A DNA stretch of 49,738 nt from Oscillospiraceae bacterium (lineage in GTDB: Bacteria; Bacillota; Clostridia; Oscillospirales; Oscillospiraceae): NCBI GenBank assembly GCA_022795735.1, contig JAAWHG010000015.1:1-49738 (forward strand), written 5' to 3'. The number at the start of each line of letters is the position of its first letter. Position 1 is the first letter of the stretch. Below the pieces are notes generated by a model. That model was given only the letters and a program-made list of their open reading frames with translations. It did not search any database and was not told the DNA's origin. The translations under genes were made by a program, and so were the position numbers. Shown in pieces: positions 1 to 9,030 of the stretch.

Positions 1-1
1 C

Positions 2-262
2 CTGCCCAACAACCTCTCCGGCGGCCAGCAGCAGCGGGTGGCCATCGCCCGGGCCCTGGCGGCCAAGCCCGCCATCATCCTGGCCGACGAGCCCACCGGA
101 AACCTGGATTCCAAGACCAGCCAGGACGTCATGGGCCTGCTCAAGGTCACCAGCCAGAAATTCACCCAGACCATCGTCATGATTACCCACAACGAGGAAA
201 TCGCCCAGATGGCCGACCGCGTCATCCGCATTGAGGATGGACGGATTGTGGTACGGGGGTGA
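2..262 (+). CDS. ABC transporter ATP-binding protein, C-terminal part (5' end outside window)
   Basis: Only the last 86 residues are present; the reading frame is open from the first bases of the window. They contain the ABC signature LSGGQQQR, the Walker B segment IILADEP, the D-loop GNLDS and the switch histidine in MITHNEE, so this is the nucleotide-binding half of the MacB/LolD/FtsE-like class that powers FtsX-type permeases. The stop codon overlaps the GTG start of the permease that follows, which indicates translational coupling and makes the two one transporter. The cargo (lipoprotein, peptide, antimicrobial) cannot be read from this fragment. Confidence 0.93.
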   Translation: MPNNLSGGQQQRVAIARALAAKPAIILADEPTGNLDSKTSQDVMGLLKVTSQKFTQTIVMITHNEEIAQMADRVIRIEDGRIVVRG

Positions 263-2949
263 GGGCAATGGGAAACGTCTCCAACCGAAAATGTATCCGC
301 CGTCTGGGCTTCCGTTCCATGCGGGCGGCCCGGACCCGGAATATCGTGGCGGTGCTCGCCATCGCGCTGACCACCATTCTGTTCACCTCTCTCTTCACGA
401 TAGCGTCTTCCATCAACTACTCCTTCCAGCAGGCAAACTTCCGGCAGGCCGGAGGCGACGGTCATGGTTCCTTTAAGCGTATTTCCTTTGAACAGGCGGA
501 GGCGCTGCGCGTGGACCCGCTGATTGCGGACGGCTGGGCAAGACTTTTCGTCGGTATGCTGGAGGAAGTCCCCTTCAACAAAGCCCATGTCGAGGCCAGC
601 TATCTCGAGCCCCACGGCACGCCCCACTACTTTTGCAACCCCGAGCATGGTGCGCTTCCCCAGGAGGGGACCGACGAGGCAGCCACCGACACCCGCGTTC
701 TGGCCCTGTTGGGGGTAAAGCCGGAGGTCGGGGCAAAGATCACCGTGCCCATCACCATCGACACGGGCGTCCGCAATCCACGGACGCTCACCCGTACCTT
801 CACCCTGTCCGGCTGGTGGGAATATGACAGCGCCGTCGTGGCGAGTCACGTCCTGCTCCCCCGGTCCGCCGCCGAGGAGCTGTGCGCCCTGTCCAACGGG
901 GATCCCAGCAGCATGACGGGCAAGTGGAATTTGGACGTGATGTTTCAAAACGCCGCCCATATCGCAGAAAACCTCGCCGCCGTTTTGGAGCGCAACGGCT
1001 ATCAGTGTACCGAGGCCGGAGCGGCCAATTTTATCGACGTCGGCGTAAACTGGGGGTACACCCGCAATCAGATCAGCCAAAAAGCCGACCCCTTCACTGT
1101 GGCCGCCATCACAGCCATTTTGCTGCTCATCATCTTTACCGGCTACCTGATTATCTACAACGTGTTTCAGATTTCTGTCGCCAACGACATTCGATTTTAT
1201 GGCCTGCTGAAAACAATCGGGACCACCGGACGTCAGATCAAGCGGGTCGTCCGGCAGCAGGCTCTGCTGCTCAGCCTGCTGGGCATCCCATTGGGACTGG
1301 CAATCGGCTTTGTAACCGGAAATCAGCTAACCCCGGTTATCATGAGCCAGCTCAGCTATCAGCATGTTTTTGTCTCCTTTAACCCCTTGATTTTCATCGG
1401 CGCGGCGGCGTTCGCCCTGCTGACCGTCTTCCTCTCCTGCGCCCGGCCCGGCCGGATGGCCGCCCGGGTGTCGCCGGTGGAGGCGGTCCGTTACACCGAG
1501 GGCGGCGGACGGCGGGGCGTCAAGCAGGGAAGCGGCGGCGCGTCTCTGCCGAGAATGGCCTGGTCCAACCTGGGCAGAAGCCGCAGTAAGACGGTGATAA
1601 CCGTGCTGTCCCTGACCCTGGCGGTGGTGCTGATGAATCTGGTGGTCACCTTCGTCAACGGCTTTGACATGGAAAAGTATTTGCGGGGCCAGGTGGTTTC
1701 GGACTTTGTCGTCGGCCACGCCGATTATTTCCAAACCAGCGGCGGCTTTCATTCATCCGACGAGGCGTTGCCGGAAGAGGCCGTCGCGGACATCCTTGCC
1801 CAGGGCGGTGTTACCGGGGGCGGCCGGGTGTACGGACAGGAAAAGAGCATTCAGGCCATCGTACCGGAGGCTTTCTGCCGGAACAGCTACGCCCGGCTTT
1901 ATTCGGGGGAGGCGCTGGACGGCATTATGGCCGCGATGGAGCGTGTGGACGGCGACCGTGTGGCGAGCGACGCGCAGATCAGCGGCATGGAGAATTTTAT
2001 CCTCGACAGGCTGACCGTGCTGGAGGGAGACCTCGCCCCCCTGTCCGACCCCAGCCAGAACGCCATCGCCGCCGTTTATTCCACCGATGATTACGGAGAG
2101 ATCCGTGAAAATTCCAACTGCTTCCGGCTGGGCGACACGGTCACCCTGCGCTATGTGACCGAGTGGAAATATATCGACCTCGCCACCGGGGAAGAGGTCT
2201 CCGCCGACGAGGTGGACGCCCGCTATATGCGGGGCGAGGACAACTTCTACGCCCGGCCCAAGGTGTACGAGGAGAAGACCTACACCGTCTGCGCCCTGGT
2301 ACAGGTCCCCTCCGCCGTCGGCTACCGCTTTTTCACCCTCGGCGCGAGCCAGCTGGTGATGGGGGCGGAGCGGTTCCGGCAGGACAGCGGTATGAACTCG
2401 GTCATGGTCTACGCCTTTGACACCGACGAGGAATCGCAAGCCGCTATGGAACAGTTTCTGGCGATGTACACCGAATCGGTCCAGCCCCTCTCCGACTATG
2501 AGAGCAAGCAGAGTAAGGAGGCGGAATTTGAGGGCTTCCGGCGCATGTTCCTCACCCTGGGCGGCGTGCTGGCCGGCGTGATCGGGCTGGTGGGGGTGCT
2601 CAACTTCATCAACGCCGTCCTCACCGGCATCCTGGCCCGCAAGCGGGAGCTGGCTGTGCTGCAATCGGTGGGCATGACCGGCAGGCAGTTAAAATCCATG
2701 CTCGTGTACGAGGGGTTGTACTATACCATGTTGTCCGCCGCGCTTTCGCTGGTTCTCAGCGGAGCGCTCGGGCTGGCCGCCGCGCCTTTGTGTTCCATTT
2801 TCTGGTTTTTCACCTACCGGTTTACCATTTTGCCGGTGATGGCGGTCATGCCGCTGTTTCTGGCGATGGGGATTCTGGTCCCGCTGGCGGTCTACCGCCG
2901 CTTCGCCCGCGCCACCATCGTGGAACGGCTCCGCGAGGCGGAGGGGTAA
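259..2949 (+). CDS. FtsX-like ABC transporter permease, 896 aa
   Basis: Large permease with two FtsX-type modules. One membrane segment lies near residues 30-52, followed by an outside domain to about 275; three segments follow (about 279-301, 336-356, 375-396). A fifth segment (444-468) leads into a second outside domain of roughly 290 residues, and the last three segments fill 760-890. Each module has the FtsX coupling pattern just after a membrane helix ([16 protein letters not shown] near 310 and [16 protein letters not shown] near 800), the site that contacts the ATPase. The family moves lipids, lipoproteins or peptides or signals across the membrane; it is not a classical importer. The GTG at 259 overlaps the ATPase stop; an ATG at 268 is the alternative start. 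No adjacent two-component system, so a Bce-type resistance role is not supported. Confidence 0.9.
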   Translation: MRAMGNVSNRKCIRRLGFRSMRAARTRNIVAVLAIALTTILFTSLFTIASSINYSFQQANFRQAGGDGHGSFKRISFEQAEALRVDPLIADGWARLFVGMLEEVPFNKAHVEASYLEPHGTPHYFCNPEHGALPQEGTDEAATDTRVLALLGVKPEVGAKITVPITIDTGVRNPRTLTRTFTLSGWWEYDSAVVASHVLLPRSAAEELCALSNGDPSSMTGKWNLDVMFQNAAHIAENLAAVLERNGYQCTEAGAANFIDVGVNWGYTRNQISQKADPFTVAAITAILLLIIFTGYLIIYNVFQISVANDIRFYGLLKTIGTTGRQIKRVVRQQALLLSLLGIPLGLAIGFVTGNQLTPVIMSQLSYQHVFVSFNPLIFIGAAAFALLTVFLSCARPGRMAARVSPVEAVRYTEGGGRRGVKQGSGGASLPRMAWSNLGRSRSKTVITVLSLTLAVVLMNLVVTFVNGFDMEKYLRGQVVSDFVVGHADYFQTSGGFHSSDEALPEEAVADILAQGGVTGGGRVYGQEKSIQAIVPEAFCRNSYARLYSGEALDGIMAAMERVDGDRVASDAQISGMENFILDRLTVLEGDLAPLSDPSQNAIAAVYSTDDYGEIRENSNCFRLGDTVTLRYVTEWKYIDLATGEEVSADEVDARYMRGEDNFYARPKVYEEKTYTVCALVQVPSAVGYRFFTLGASQLVMGAERFRQDSGMNSVMVYAFDTDEESQAAMEQFLAMYTESVQPLSDYESKQSKEAEFEGFRRMFLTLGGVLAGVIGLVGVLNFINAVLTGILARKRELAVLQSVGMTGRQLKSMLVYEGLYYTMLSAALSLVLSGALGLAAAPLCSIFWFFTYRFTILPVMAVMPLFLAMGILVPLAVYRRFARATIVERLREAEG

Positions 2950-2974
2950 GGCCGGGGCGCGTTGACCGCCGCTC

Positions 2975-3003
2975 TTGCATTCCGGCCGCGTTTTCGTTAT
3001 AAT
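2975..3003 (+). promoter_or_regulatory. Candidate sigma-A promoter for the malic enzyme operon
   Basis: A perfect -10 box TATAAT (2998-3003) is preceded at 17 bases by TTGCAT (2975-2980), which keeps the TTG core of the -35 box. It lies 48 bases upstream of the malic enzyme ATG, whose ribosome site AAAGGAG is also clear. Confidence 0.6.
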
Positions 3004-3050
3004 CCACGTAAACAAAACGCACAATATGCGGGATATAAAGGAGAGCCGTC

Positions 3051-4223
3051 ATGGATTACGCGAAAGAGTCGCTGCGCCTGCACGAGGCGTGGCGGGGTAA
3101 GATCGAGGTGACCGCCGCCGTACCGGTGGAGAGCCGGGACGACCTCAGTCTGGCATACACGCCGGGCGTGGCGCAGCCCTGCCTGGAAATTCAGAAGGAT
3201 ATCGACAAAAGCTACACCCTGACCCGGCGGCACAACCTCTGCGCCGTCATCACCGACGGAAGCGCCGTTCTGGGTCTGGGGGACATCGGCCCCGAGGCGG
3301 GAATGCCGGTGATGGAGGGAAAGTGCGTCCTCTTCAAAGCCTTCGGCGGGGTGGACGCCTTCCCCCTCTGCGTGAAGACCAAGGATGTGGACGCGTTCGT
3401 GGAGACGGTCTACAACATCTCAGGTTCCTTCGGCGGCATCAACCTGGAGGACATCTCGGCCCCCCGGTGCTTTGAAATCGAGCGGAAGCTCAAGGAACGG
3501 TGCGATATCCCCATCTTCCACGACGACCAGCACGGCACCGCCGTCATTACGCTGGCTGGCCTCACCAACGCGCTCAAGGTGGTGGGCAAGAAGAAGGAAG
3601 AGGTGCGGGTGGTGACCTCCGGGGCGGGGGCCGCCGCCATCGCCATTGTCAAGCTGCTGCTCTCAGCCGGTTTCCGGACCATTACCATGTGCGACCGCAA
3701 GGGCGCGATCTACGCGGGCCGGGAGGACCTCAACTGGATTAAGCAGGAGATGGCCCGCGTGACCAATTTGGAGCGGAAGCCGAGAACGCTGGCGGACGCC
3801 TTGGTTGGGGCGGACGTGTTCATCGGCGTCTCCGCGCCGGGGACGGTTACGACCGAGATGGTGCGGACCATGAACCGGGATGCCATCCTGTTCGCCTGCG
3901 CCAATCCGACCCCTGAAATTTTCCCGGAGGACGCCAGGGCGGGGGGAGCCAAGGTGATTTCCACCGGACGCAGCGACTTCCCCAATCAGATCAACAACGT
4001 GCTCGCTTTCCCCGGCATCTTCCGTGGAGCCTTCGACGTGCGGGCCAGCGACATCAACGAGGAGATGAAAATGGCCGCCGCACAGGCTTTGGCGGAGTTG
4101 ATTTCGGAGGATGAGCTGGACGCCGGGTATATCATCCCAAAGGCGTTTGACAAGCGGGTGGGCCCCGCCGTTGCCAAGGCGGTGGCGGAGGCGGCCAGAC
4201 GGTCCGGCGTCGCGCGGCTTTGA
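3051..4223 (+). CDS. NAD(P)-dependent malic enzyme, short bacterial form, 390 aa
   Basis: Oxidative decarboxylation of malate to pyruvate and CO2 with NAD(P) reduction, in the cytosol. The catalytic Tyr is Y36 in AYTPGVAQPC and the general-base Lys is in LFKAFGGVDAFP (about residue 96). Metal ligands are in NLEDISAPRCFEIE and FHDDQHGTA, and the nucleotide-binding glycine motif is SGAGAAAIAIVK (about 193). The length fits the 380-410 aa prokaryotic type without the phosphotransacetylase tail. Ribosome site AAAGGAGAG precedes the ATG. With fumarase in the next transcription unit this offers a fumarate to malate to pyruvate route. Cofactor preference is not decided by what I can see. The stop overlaps the start of the next gene. 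Confidence 0.95.
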   Translation: MDYAKESLRLHEAWRGKIEVTAAVPVESRDDLSLAYTPGVAQPCLEIQKDIDKSYTLTRRHNLCAVITDGSAVLGLGDIGPEAGMPVMEGKCVLFKAFGGVDAFPLCVKTKDVDAFVETVYNISGSFGGINLEDISAPRCFEIERKLKERCDIPIFHDDQHGTAVITLAGLTNALKVVGKKKEEVRVVTSGAGAAAIAIVKLLLSAGFRTITMCDRKGAIYAGREDLNWIKQEMARVTNLERKPRTLADALVGADVFIGVSAPGTVTTEMVRTMNRDAILFACANPTPEIFPEDARAGGAKVISTGRSDFPNQINNVLAFPGIFRGAFDVRASDINEEMKMAAAQALAELISEDELDAGYIIPKAFDKRVGPAVAKAVAEAARRSGVARL

Positions 4224-4600
4224 GTGGGAGAGCGGAACGGAGCGCCGGCGGTTCCCGGCGAAATACGCTGATTTTGGCGGCGGCGCTGCTTGTCCTCCTG
4301 CTGCTGGGGCTTGCGGTTCAGCGTTATCTGCTGAACAAGCCCGGCCTGCGGGCGGTGGTGGAGGTCAACGGAGAACGTGTGGCGGTTCTGCCCCTTTCGG
4401 AAGACGGGGCGCTGACTTTGGACGAGACGGGTTATAACCGGATCCAGGTTTCGGACGGCGCGGTGTTCATGGCGGAGGCCGGCTGTCCAGACCAGGTCTG
4501 CGTAAAGACCGGACGGGTAGGACAGCCGGGCGGGGTAATCGCCTGCCTGCCCCACCGTTTGATCGTTTACGTCGAGAGCGGGGAGGGCGGAACGGGTTGA
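4220..4600 (+). CDS. NusG domain II-containing membrane-anchored protein, 126 aa
   Basis: One N-terminal membrane segment (about residues 15-34, LILAAALLVLLLLGLAVQ) anchors a small beta-rich outside domain. That domain carries the pattern seen in the NusG-domain-II family of Clostridia: GYNRIQVSDG, then AGCPDQVCVKTG and IACLPHRL with conserved Cys residues. The family is regularly found beside Gx/HepS-type transporters, as here. Function is unknown; despite the name it is not a transcription factor. The start is TTG at 4220, sharing four bases with the malic enzyme stop; no good ribosome site precedes it, so translation probably depends on coupling. Confidence 0.85.
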   Translation: MSGRAERSAGGSRRNTLILAAALLVLLLLGLAVQRYLLNKPGLRAVVEVNGERVAVLPLSEDGALTLDETGYNRIQVSDGAVFMAEAGCPDQVCVKTGRVGQPGGVIACLPHRLIVYVESGEGGTG

Positions 4601-5109
4601 ACCGGAAAACGGCTTATCTCGGCCTGTACTGCGGGGCGGCCATCCTGCTGAGCTATGTGGAAGGGCTAATCCCGGTCTTTACGGCTATCCCGGGGATGAA
4701 GCTTGGACTGCCCAACCTCGCGGTGGTCACCGCCCTCTATTTCTACTCCTGGCGCGAGGCGGCGTTGGTGTCCGTGGTTCGGATCGCGGTTGTGGGGCTG
4801 CTGTTCGGCAATCTGTTCAGCGTTTGCTTCAGTCTGGCGGGCGGCTTGCTGAGCCTGCTCCTGATGGCGCTGGTGAAATGGACCGGCTTGCTGGACTGCA
4901 CCGGGGTCAGCATGGTTGGCGCTTTGGGCCACAACGTAGGACAGATCGCCGCCGCCGTGCTTCTGGTGGAAAACGTTCGCGTCGCTTACTATTTTCTTCC
5001 TTTGGCGATTACAGGGTTGGCGGCGGGCGTTGCGATTGGTCTGCTCAGCGGTATGATGCTCCGCCGGTTGGAACGGCTTGTGCCGGGGTGGAAGCAAAGA
5101 GATCAGTAG
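4597..5109 (+). CDS. Gx transporter family membrane protein (heptaprenyl diphosphate synthase component I-like), 170 aa
   Basis: Hydrophobic protein with about five membrane segments and the family's conserved stretch FTAIPGMKLGLPNLAVV followed by LFGNLFSVCFSLAGG and ALGHNVGQI. Proteins of this kind are annotated as heptaprenyl diphosphate synthase component I or Gx transporters, and are thought to be small S-component-like membrane proteins. The usual polyprenyl synthase partner (component II) is not in this window. The start is TTG at 4597, overlapping the upstream TGA by four bases, so all three genes 3051-5109 are coupled. Substrate unknown. Confidence 0.87.
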   Translation: MNRKTAYLGLYCGAAILLSYVEGLIPVFTAIPGMKLGLPNLAVVTALYFYSWREAALVSVVRIAVVGLLFGNLFSVCFSLAGGLLSLLLMALVKWTGLLDCTGVSMVGALGHNVGQIAAAVLLVENVRVAYYFLPLAITGLAAGVAIGLLSGMMLRRLERLVPGWKQRDQ

Positions 5110-5287
5110 GTTTGCACGGTAAACAGACCCCAAACCGTTTATCCCACGCTGGACGGGTTGGCGGAATGACGCCGCCCTCATGGCCCAGTGACGGCAGCAT
5201 CTTTTTTCTTGTAAAAAACCAAGAAGCAGTTATTTCAGCCAAATTTATACCCAGTAAAAACTATGAAAACCATATGCAGCCAGTATA

Positions 5288-5316
5288 TTGTATACACTGG
5301 GAAGTCATGGTACACT
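5288..5316 (+). promoter_or_regulatory. Weak promoter candidate ahead of the SHOCT gene pair
   Basis: TTGTAT (5288-5293), 17 bases, TACACT (5311-5316). The -35 half lies in a small dyad, CCAGTATA (5279-5286) facing TATACACTGG (5291-5300). The -10 half lies inside the left arm of the large inverted repeat that follows. The rest of 5110-5383 shows no gene. Confidence 0.35.
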
Positions 5317-5351
5317 AAAGCCGGTCCTTTACGGGACCGGCTTTAGTGTAC
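5310..5351. repeat. Perfect 18-bp inverted repeat with a 6-base loop
   Basis: The left arm GTACACTAAAGCCGGTCC (5310-5327) is exactly complementary to 5334-5351; the loop is TTTACG. There is no T run on either side, so it is not a standard intrinsic terminator. It sits 32 bases ahead of the SHOCT membrane protein gene and overlaps the candidate -10 box. Possible roles are an operator, a 5' leader stem-loop or a remnant of a mobile repeat. Confidence 0.8.
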
Positions 5352-5383
5352 ATAGACGGGATAAATGAAGAGGGGTTGAGGCT

Positions 5384-6031
5384 ATGAAAGTCAAAAAAAG
5401 AAATATTTTGGAAATTGTCTTGCAGAGTGCCGCCATTCTTATGCTGTTTATACCCGGCGTATTTCTGGAGGAATACTGGTGGTGGGATAAGGACGCCTCC
5501 ACCATCGGCGGGAAGGTCATCTATCATGGTGTGATGCAGCTGCGGCAAAAGAATCCCATTTCCTTTTTCGGTGTGGCCACCGGCACCAGCACCATCATGA
5601 TGATTCTGGGCTTTGCGGCTTTCGCCGTGACCGCCGCGGCCTTGATTCTGATGATCCGCCAGCTTGTAAGCAAGGGCGAAGCCAGCAACCGCAGGTCAGT
5701 CCCGATTCTCTCCGTTTTTTCTTTGGTGATGCTGATTGTTTTCTCGGCGGCAGCGACGTTTATCAATCAGGATTTTACCGGCGCGGAATACCGTTATGGA
5801 ATGAATTGGATGTTCTATTTGCTCGCGGCGGTTTATCTGGCGGCGGCGCTGGTCAGTGTCATCGGTTACCGTCAGGCCAAACGGCTGGGCATTCAGGCGG
5901 AAACCGCCGACATGGAACAGGCCGCGCAGAGGAGCGGTTCCGCCGATGAGCTGCTGAAATATAAGCGGCTGCTGGATGAGGGCACCATTTCAGAGGAAGA
6001 GTTTACAGAAATCAAGAAACGACTTTTATAA
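5384..6031 (+). CDS. Four-helix membrane protein with C-terminal SHOCT domain, 215 aa
   Basis: Membrane segments are predicted near residues 10-28, 70-92, 105-123 and 142-160. The C-terminal 30 residues are a SHOCT domain (DELLKYKRLLDEGTISEEEF, then EIKKRLL). SHOCT is a short helical module found at protein ends and believed to mediate oligomerisation. An aromatic cluster EEYWWWDKD follows the first membrane helix on the outside. The ribosome site region GAGGGG/GAGG precedes the ATG. The next gene, 19 bases on, begins with the same module, so the two products probably associate. No enzymatic motif is visible; function unknown. Confidence 0.85.
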   Translation: MKVKKRNILEIVLQSAAILMLFIPGVFLEEYWWWDKDASTIGGKVIYHGVMQLRQKNPISFFGVATGTSTIMMILGFAAFAVTAAALILMIRQLVSKGEASNRRSVPILSVFSLVMLIVFSAAATFINQDFTGAEYRYGMNWMFYLLAAVYLAAALVSVIGYRQAKRLGIQAETADMEQAAQRSGSADELLKYKRLLDEGTISEEEFTEIKKRLL

Positions 6032-6050
6032 TTAGAGAGGGGAATGCGCA

Positions 6051-6677
6051 ATGAGTACGGCGGACGAACTGAAAAAATATAAGGAGCTGTTGGATCAGGG
6101 TGTCTTGACGCAAACAGAATTTGACCAAAAGAAGCGGGAGCTATTGGGCGCGCAGCCCATTTCCACCAAACCATCCCAACCGGCAAAACCGAAAAAGAAG
6201 GGCGCGGGCAAGAAGATTTTACTTGTTTTACTGGCCCTGGTGGTGGCCGCGGCGGCAGTGCTGGGCATTCGAGCCTGGGGCAGGCACACCCGGGAGCAGA
6301 AGCGCATCGCGGCGGTGGATGAAAAGGTTGGGCCCATCCTAGCGGCATATGGCCTGAATGACTATGAGATTTTTGACGTCGGCGTTTTTACCGAGATTCG
6401 CTGCCCCGCTTTTGAGGAAATGTCCAGCGGCGAGCAGTTAGTACTCCTCAAAGAGCTGAATGATCTGGATGATATACCGGACCCCGTGGAAGAGGACCGC
6501 GAAATCGAATTGGACGCCAACCACATCTACGTTGACAAAAGCAGCGCCTACTATTATTATATCTCCGAGTCCACCTATAACACCCGCAAAACCATGCGCG
6601 ATGTGATGGGTTACAGCAATGTCAATGTGGAAGTTCCCGGCCTTTATCTTGCCGGCGTCCTTTTATTAAGCGACTGA
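6051..6677 (+). CDS. N-terminal SHOCT domain, single-pass membrane protein, 208 aa
   Basis: The first 32 residues (ELKKYKELLDQGVLTQTEFD then KKRELLG) form a SHOCT domain. A Lys/Pro-rich linker follows, then one membrane segment (about 58-77, ILLVLLALVVAAAAVLGIR) and a soluble outside domain of about 125 residues rich in acidic and Tyr residues. Positive charges before the helix put the SHOCT end in the cytoplasm, the same side as the SHOCT tail of the upstream protein. It shares a transcription unit with that gene and is followed by a strong terminator. I do not recognise the outside domain. Confidence 0.83.
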   Translation: MSTADELKKYKELLDQGVLTQTEFDQKKRELLGAQPISTKPSQPAKPKKKGAGKKILLVLLALVVAAAAVLGIRAWGRHTREQKRIAAVDEKVGPILAAYGLNDYEIFDVGVFTEIRCPAFEEMSSGEQLVLLKELNDLDDIPDPVEEDREIELDANHIYVDKSSAYYYYISESTYNTRKTMRDVMGYSNVNVEVPGLYLAGVLLLSD

Positions 6678-6722
6678 CGGGAAACATACATCTGCGCACC
6701 CTGGTAAACCGTGCAAAAATTG

Positions 6723-6762
6723 AAAATCCAGCCAGTCCGCATGCGGACGGCTGGATTTTTTT
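6723..6762 (+). terminator. Intrinsic terminator after the SHOCT pair
   Basis: AAAATCCAGCC-A-GTCCGCA (6723-6741) pairs with TGCGGAC-GGCTGGATTTT (6742-6760) with one bulged A, and runs into TTTTTTT. Confidence 0.9.
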
Positions 6763-6764
6763 AC

Positions 6765-6793
6765 TTGTGTGCGGCAGGGCGGAGTGCTATAAT
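6765..6793 (+). promoter_or_regulatory. Promoter of fumC with extended -10
   Basis: TTGTGT (6765-6770), 17 bases, TGC-TATAAT with perfect -10 at 6788-6793 and the extended TG at 6785-6786. It lies just after the SHOCT terminator and 33 bases before the fumC ATG. Confidence 0.7.
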
Positions 6794-6826
6794 ACAAAGA
6801 GCTTTTAAAGAAGGGAAACCGTAACC

Positions 6827-8203
6827 ATGGAATACCGGATCGAACGCGACTCGATGGGCGAAATGCAGGTCCCGGCGGACAAGTACTGGGCGGCCCAGAC
6901 CGAGCGCAGCCACGAAAATTTTCTCATCGGCGTGGGCATTGAAACCATGCCGGTGGAGATCACCCATGCCTTCGGCATCTTAAAAAAAGCGGCGGCCATT
7001 GCCAATCATGCCCTAGTCCCCGAACGGATGACAGCGGAAAAGCTGGACGCCATCTCCCGCGCCTGCGACGAGGTGCGCGCCGGCAAGCTCAACGACAATT
7101 TCCCCCTGGTGGTCTGGCAGACCGGCTCGGGCACCCAGTCCAATATGAACGCCAATGAGGTCATCGCCAACCGGGGCAACGAGCTGGCCGGGAAAAAGCT
7201 GCTCCACCCCAACGACGACGTCAACATGTCCCAGTCCTCCAACGACACCTTCCCCACCGCCATGCACATCGCGGCGGCGCTGTCCATCGAGGACAAGCTG
7301 CTCCCGGCTATAGACCGGCTGGTGGCAACCTTCCGCCGCCTGGAGACGGAAAACGACGACGTGGTAAAGTCGGGGCGGACCCATCTGCAAGACGCGACGC
7401 CGATCAAGTTTTCTCAGGAGATTTCGGGCTGGCGGAGCAGTCTGGAAAAGGACCGCAAGCTGCTGTTGCTGGCCCTTCCCGAGCTCAAGGAGCTGGCGTT
7501 GGGCGGCACCGCCGTCGGCACCGGTCTCAACGCGCCGAAGGGCTTTGCCGTGGCCGTCGCCAGGGCGGTCAGCGAGATTACGGGACGGGACTTCGTGACC
7601 GCTGAAAATAAATTCCACGCCCTGACCTCCCGCGACGAGCTGGTTTTCGCCCACGGGGCGGTAAAGGCCCTGGCGGCCGACATGCTCAAAATCGCGAACG
7701 ACGTCCGGTGGCTGGCCTCCGGCCCGAGGGACGGTCTGGAGGAAATCACCATCCCGGCTAACGAGCCGGGTTCGTCCATCATGCCCGGCAAGGTCAATCC
7801 GACCCAGTGCGAGGCGGTGACTATGGTGGCCGTCCAGGTTATCGGCAACGACGTGGCGGTCGGTCTGGCGGCGTCCCAGGGCAACTTTGAGCTGAACGTC
7901 TACATGCCGGTGCTGGCCTACAATTTTCTCCAATCGGTGCGCCTGCTCTCCGAGGCCATGGTCTCCTTCAACGACCGGTGCGCCGCCGGCATCAAGGCCA
8001 ACCGGGAGCGGATGGCCGACAACCTAAACCGGTCCCTTATGCTGGTGACCGCCCTCAATCCTTACATCGGTTACGACAACGCCGCAAAGACGGCAAAACT
8101 CGCGTATCAGGAAAATATCTCCCTCAAGGACGCCTGCGTCAAGCTCGGCTTTCTCACCGCCGAACGGTTTGACGAGGTTTTCCACCCGGAAGAGATGGTA
8201 TAA
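6827..8203 (+). CDS. fumC: Class II fumarate hydratase, 458 aa
   Basis: Interconverts fumarate and L-malate; iron-free homotetramer. The three conserved regions of the fumarase/aspartase superfamily are present: GSGTQSNMNANEV (about 100-112), GRTHLQDATPI (about 184-194, with the active-site His) and the signature loop GSSIMPGKVNPTQ (about 315-327, with the catalytic Ser and the Lys/Asn substrate ligands). Full family length. The SS-loop sequence with MPGKVNP and the TGSGTQSNMN segment favour fumarase over aspartase, but the two are close relatives. It pairs functionally with the malic enzyme at 3051. An amidohydrolase gene follows after 20 bases and probably shares the transcript. Confidence 0.95.
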   Translation: MEYRIERDSMGEMQVPADKYWAAQTERSHENFLIGVGIETMPVEITHAFGILKKAAAIANHALVPERMTAEKLDAISRACDEVRAGKLNDNFPLVVWQTGSGTQSNMNANEVIANRGNELAGKKLLHPNDDVNMSQSSNDTFPTAMHIAAALSIEDKLLPAIDRLVATFRRLETENDDVVKSGRTHLQDATPIKFSQEISGWRSSLEKDRKLLLLALPELKELALGGTAVGTGLNAPKGFAVAVARAVSEITGRDFVTAENKFHALTSRDELVFAHGAVKALAADMLKIANDVRWLASGPRDGLEEITIPANEPGSSIMPGKVNPTQCEAVTMVAVQVIGNDVAVGLAASQGNFELNVYMPVLAYNFLQSVRLLSEAMVSFNDRCAAGIKANRERMADNLNRSLMLVTALNPYIGYDNAAKTAKLAYQENISLKDACVKLGFLTAERFDEVFHPEEMV

Positions 8204-8223
8204 AGAAATTGAGATAGAGGCGA

Positions 8224-9027
8224 ATGGCAATGTATCACATCATCGACGCCCACTGTCACGTCTACCCGGCCCAGATCGCCCGTAAGGCGGCCGACGCCAC
8301 GGGCCGCTTTTACGACGGCCTCCCCACCACCTGCGACGGCACCGTCGCGGCGCTGCTCGAGGAGGGGGCCCGCTCCGGCATCGGCCATTTTATCGTCCAG
8401 TCGGTGGCGACCAAGCCGGAACAGGTCCGTTCCATCAACCAGTTCATCGCCCATGAGGTGGCGCAGCATCCCGGCGTCCTCACCGGCTTGGGTACCCTCC
8501 ATCCGGAGAGCGGCGACATCGCGGGGGACGTGGCCGAGCTGCTGGATTTGGGCCTCAAGGGGGTCAAGCTCCATCCCGACATTCAGCGCTTCAAGCTGGA
8601 CGATCACCGCTGTCTGAAAATCTACGAGCTGCTGGAGGGCAGGGTCCCCCTGCTGCTCCACACCGGCGACAAGCGTTTCGACTACTCCAATCCCAACCGC
8701 CTGATTCCGGTGCTGGAAATCTACAAAAACCTGACCGTCATCGGAGCCCATTTCGGCGGGTACTCGATTTGGGAGGAGGCGGCCCAACAGCTCGCCGGCT
8801 TCCCCAATCTCTATGTGGACTGCTCCTCCACCATGTTTGCCCTGGACGACGAGGTCGTCGTCCGGCTGATTCGCCTCTACGGCGCGGAGCGGGTGCTGTT
8901 CGGCACCGATTATCCCATGTGGTCCCCTGCGGCGGAGGTCGAGCACTTTATGCGCCTGGAGCTCACCGGAGAGGAGCGGGAGCTCATCCTCCACCGCAAC
9001 GCCGAACGGCTCTTTGGGCTTGCTTGA
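8224..9027 (+). CDS. Amidohydrolase family (Amidohydro_2-like) metal-dependent TIM-barrel protein, 267 aa
   Basis: Compact barrel hydrolase or decarboxylase. The N-terminal metal motif is IDAHCHVYP (H10, H12). A lysine follows in GVKLHPDIQ (about 118), His residues in LLLHTGD (about 146) and IGAHFGGY (about 178), and the metal Asp in FGTDYPMW (about 228). This spacing fits the PF04909 group, which includes aminocarboxymuconate decarboxylase relatives and uncharacterised hydrolases. Substrate not deducible. Two ATGs (8224 and 8230) are possible starts. It lies directly downstream of fumC, and the next gene has its own strong promoter. Confidence 0.85.
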   Translation: MAMYHIIDAHCHVYPAQIARKAADATGRFYDGLPTTCDGTVAALLEEGARSGIGHFIVQSVATKPEQVRSINQFIAHEVAQHPGVLTGLGTLHPESGDIAGDVAELLDLGLKGVKLHPDIQRFKLDDHRCLKIYELLEGRVPLLLHTGDKRFDYSNPNRLIPVLEIYKNLTVIGAHFGGYSIWEEAAQQLAGFPNLYVDCSSTMFALDDEVVVRLIRLYGAERVLFGTDYPMWSPAAEVEHFMRLELTGEERELILHRNAERLFGLA

Positions 9028-9030
9028 AAA

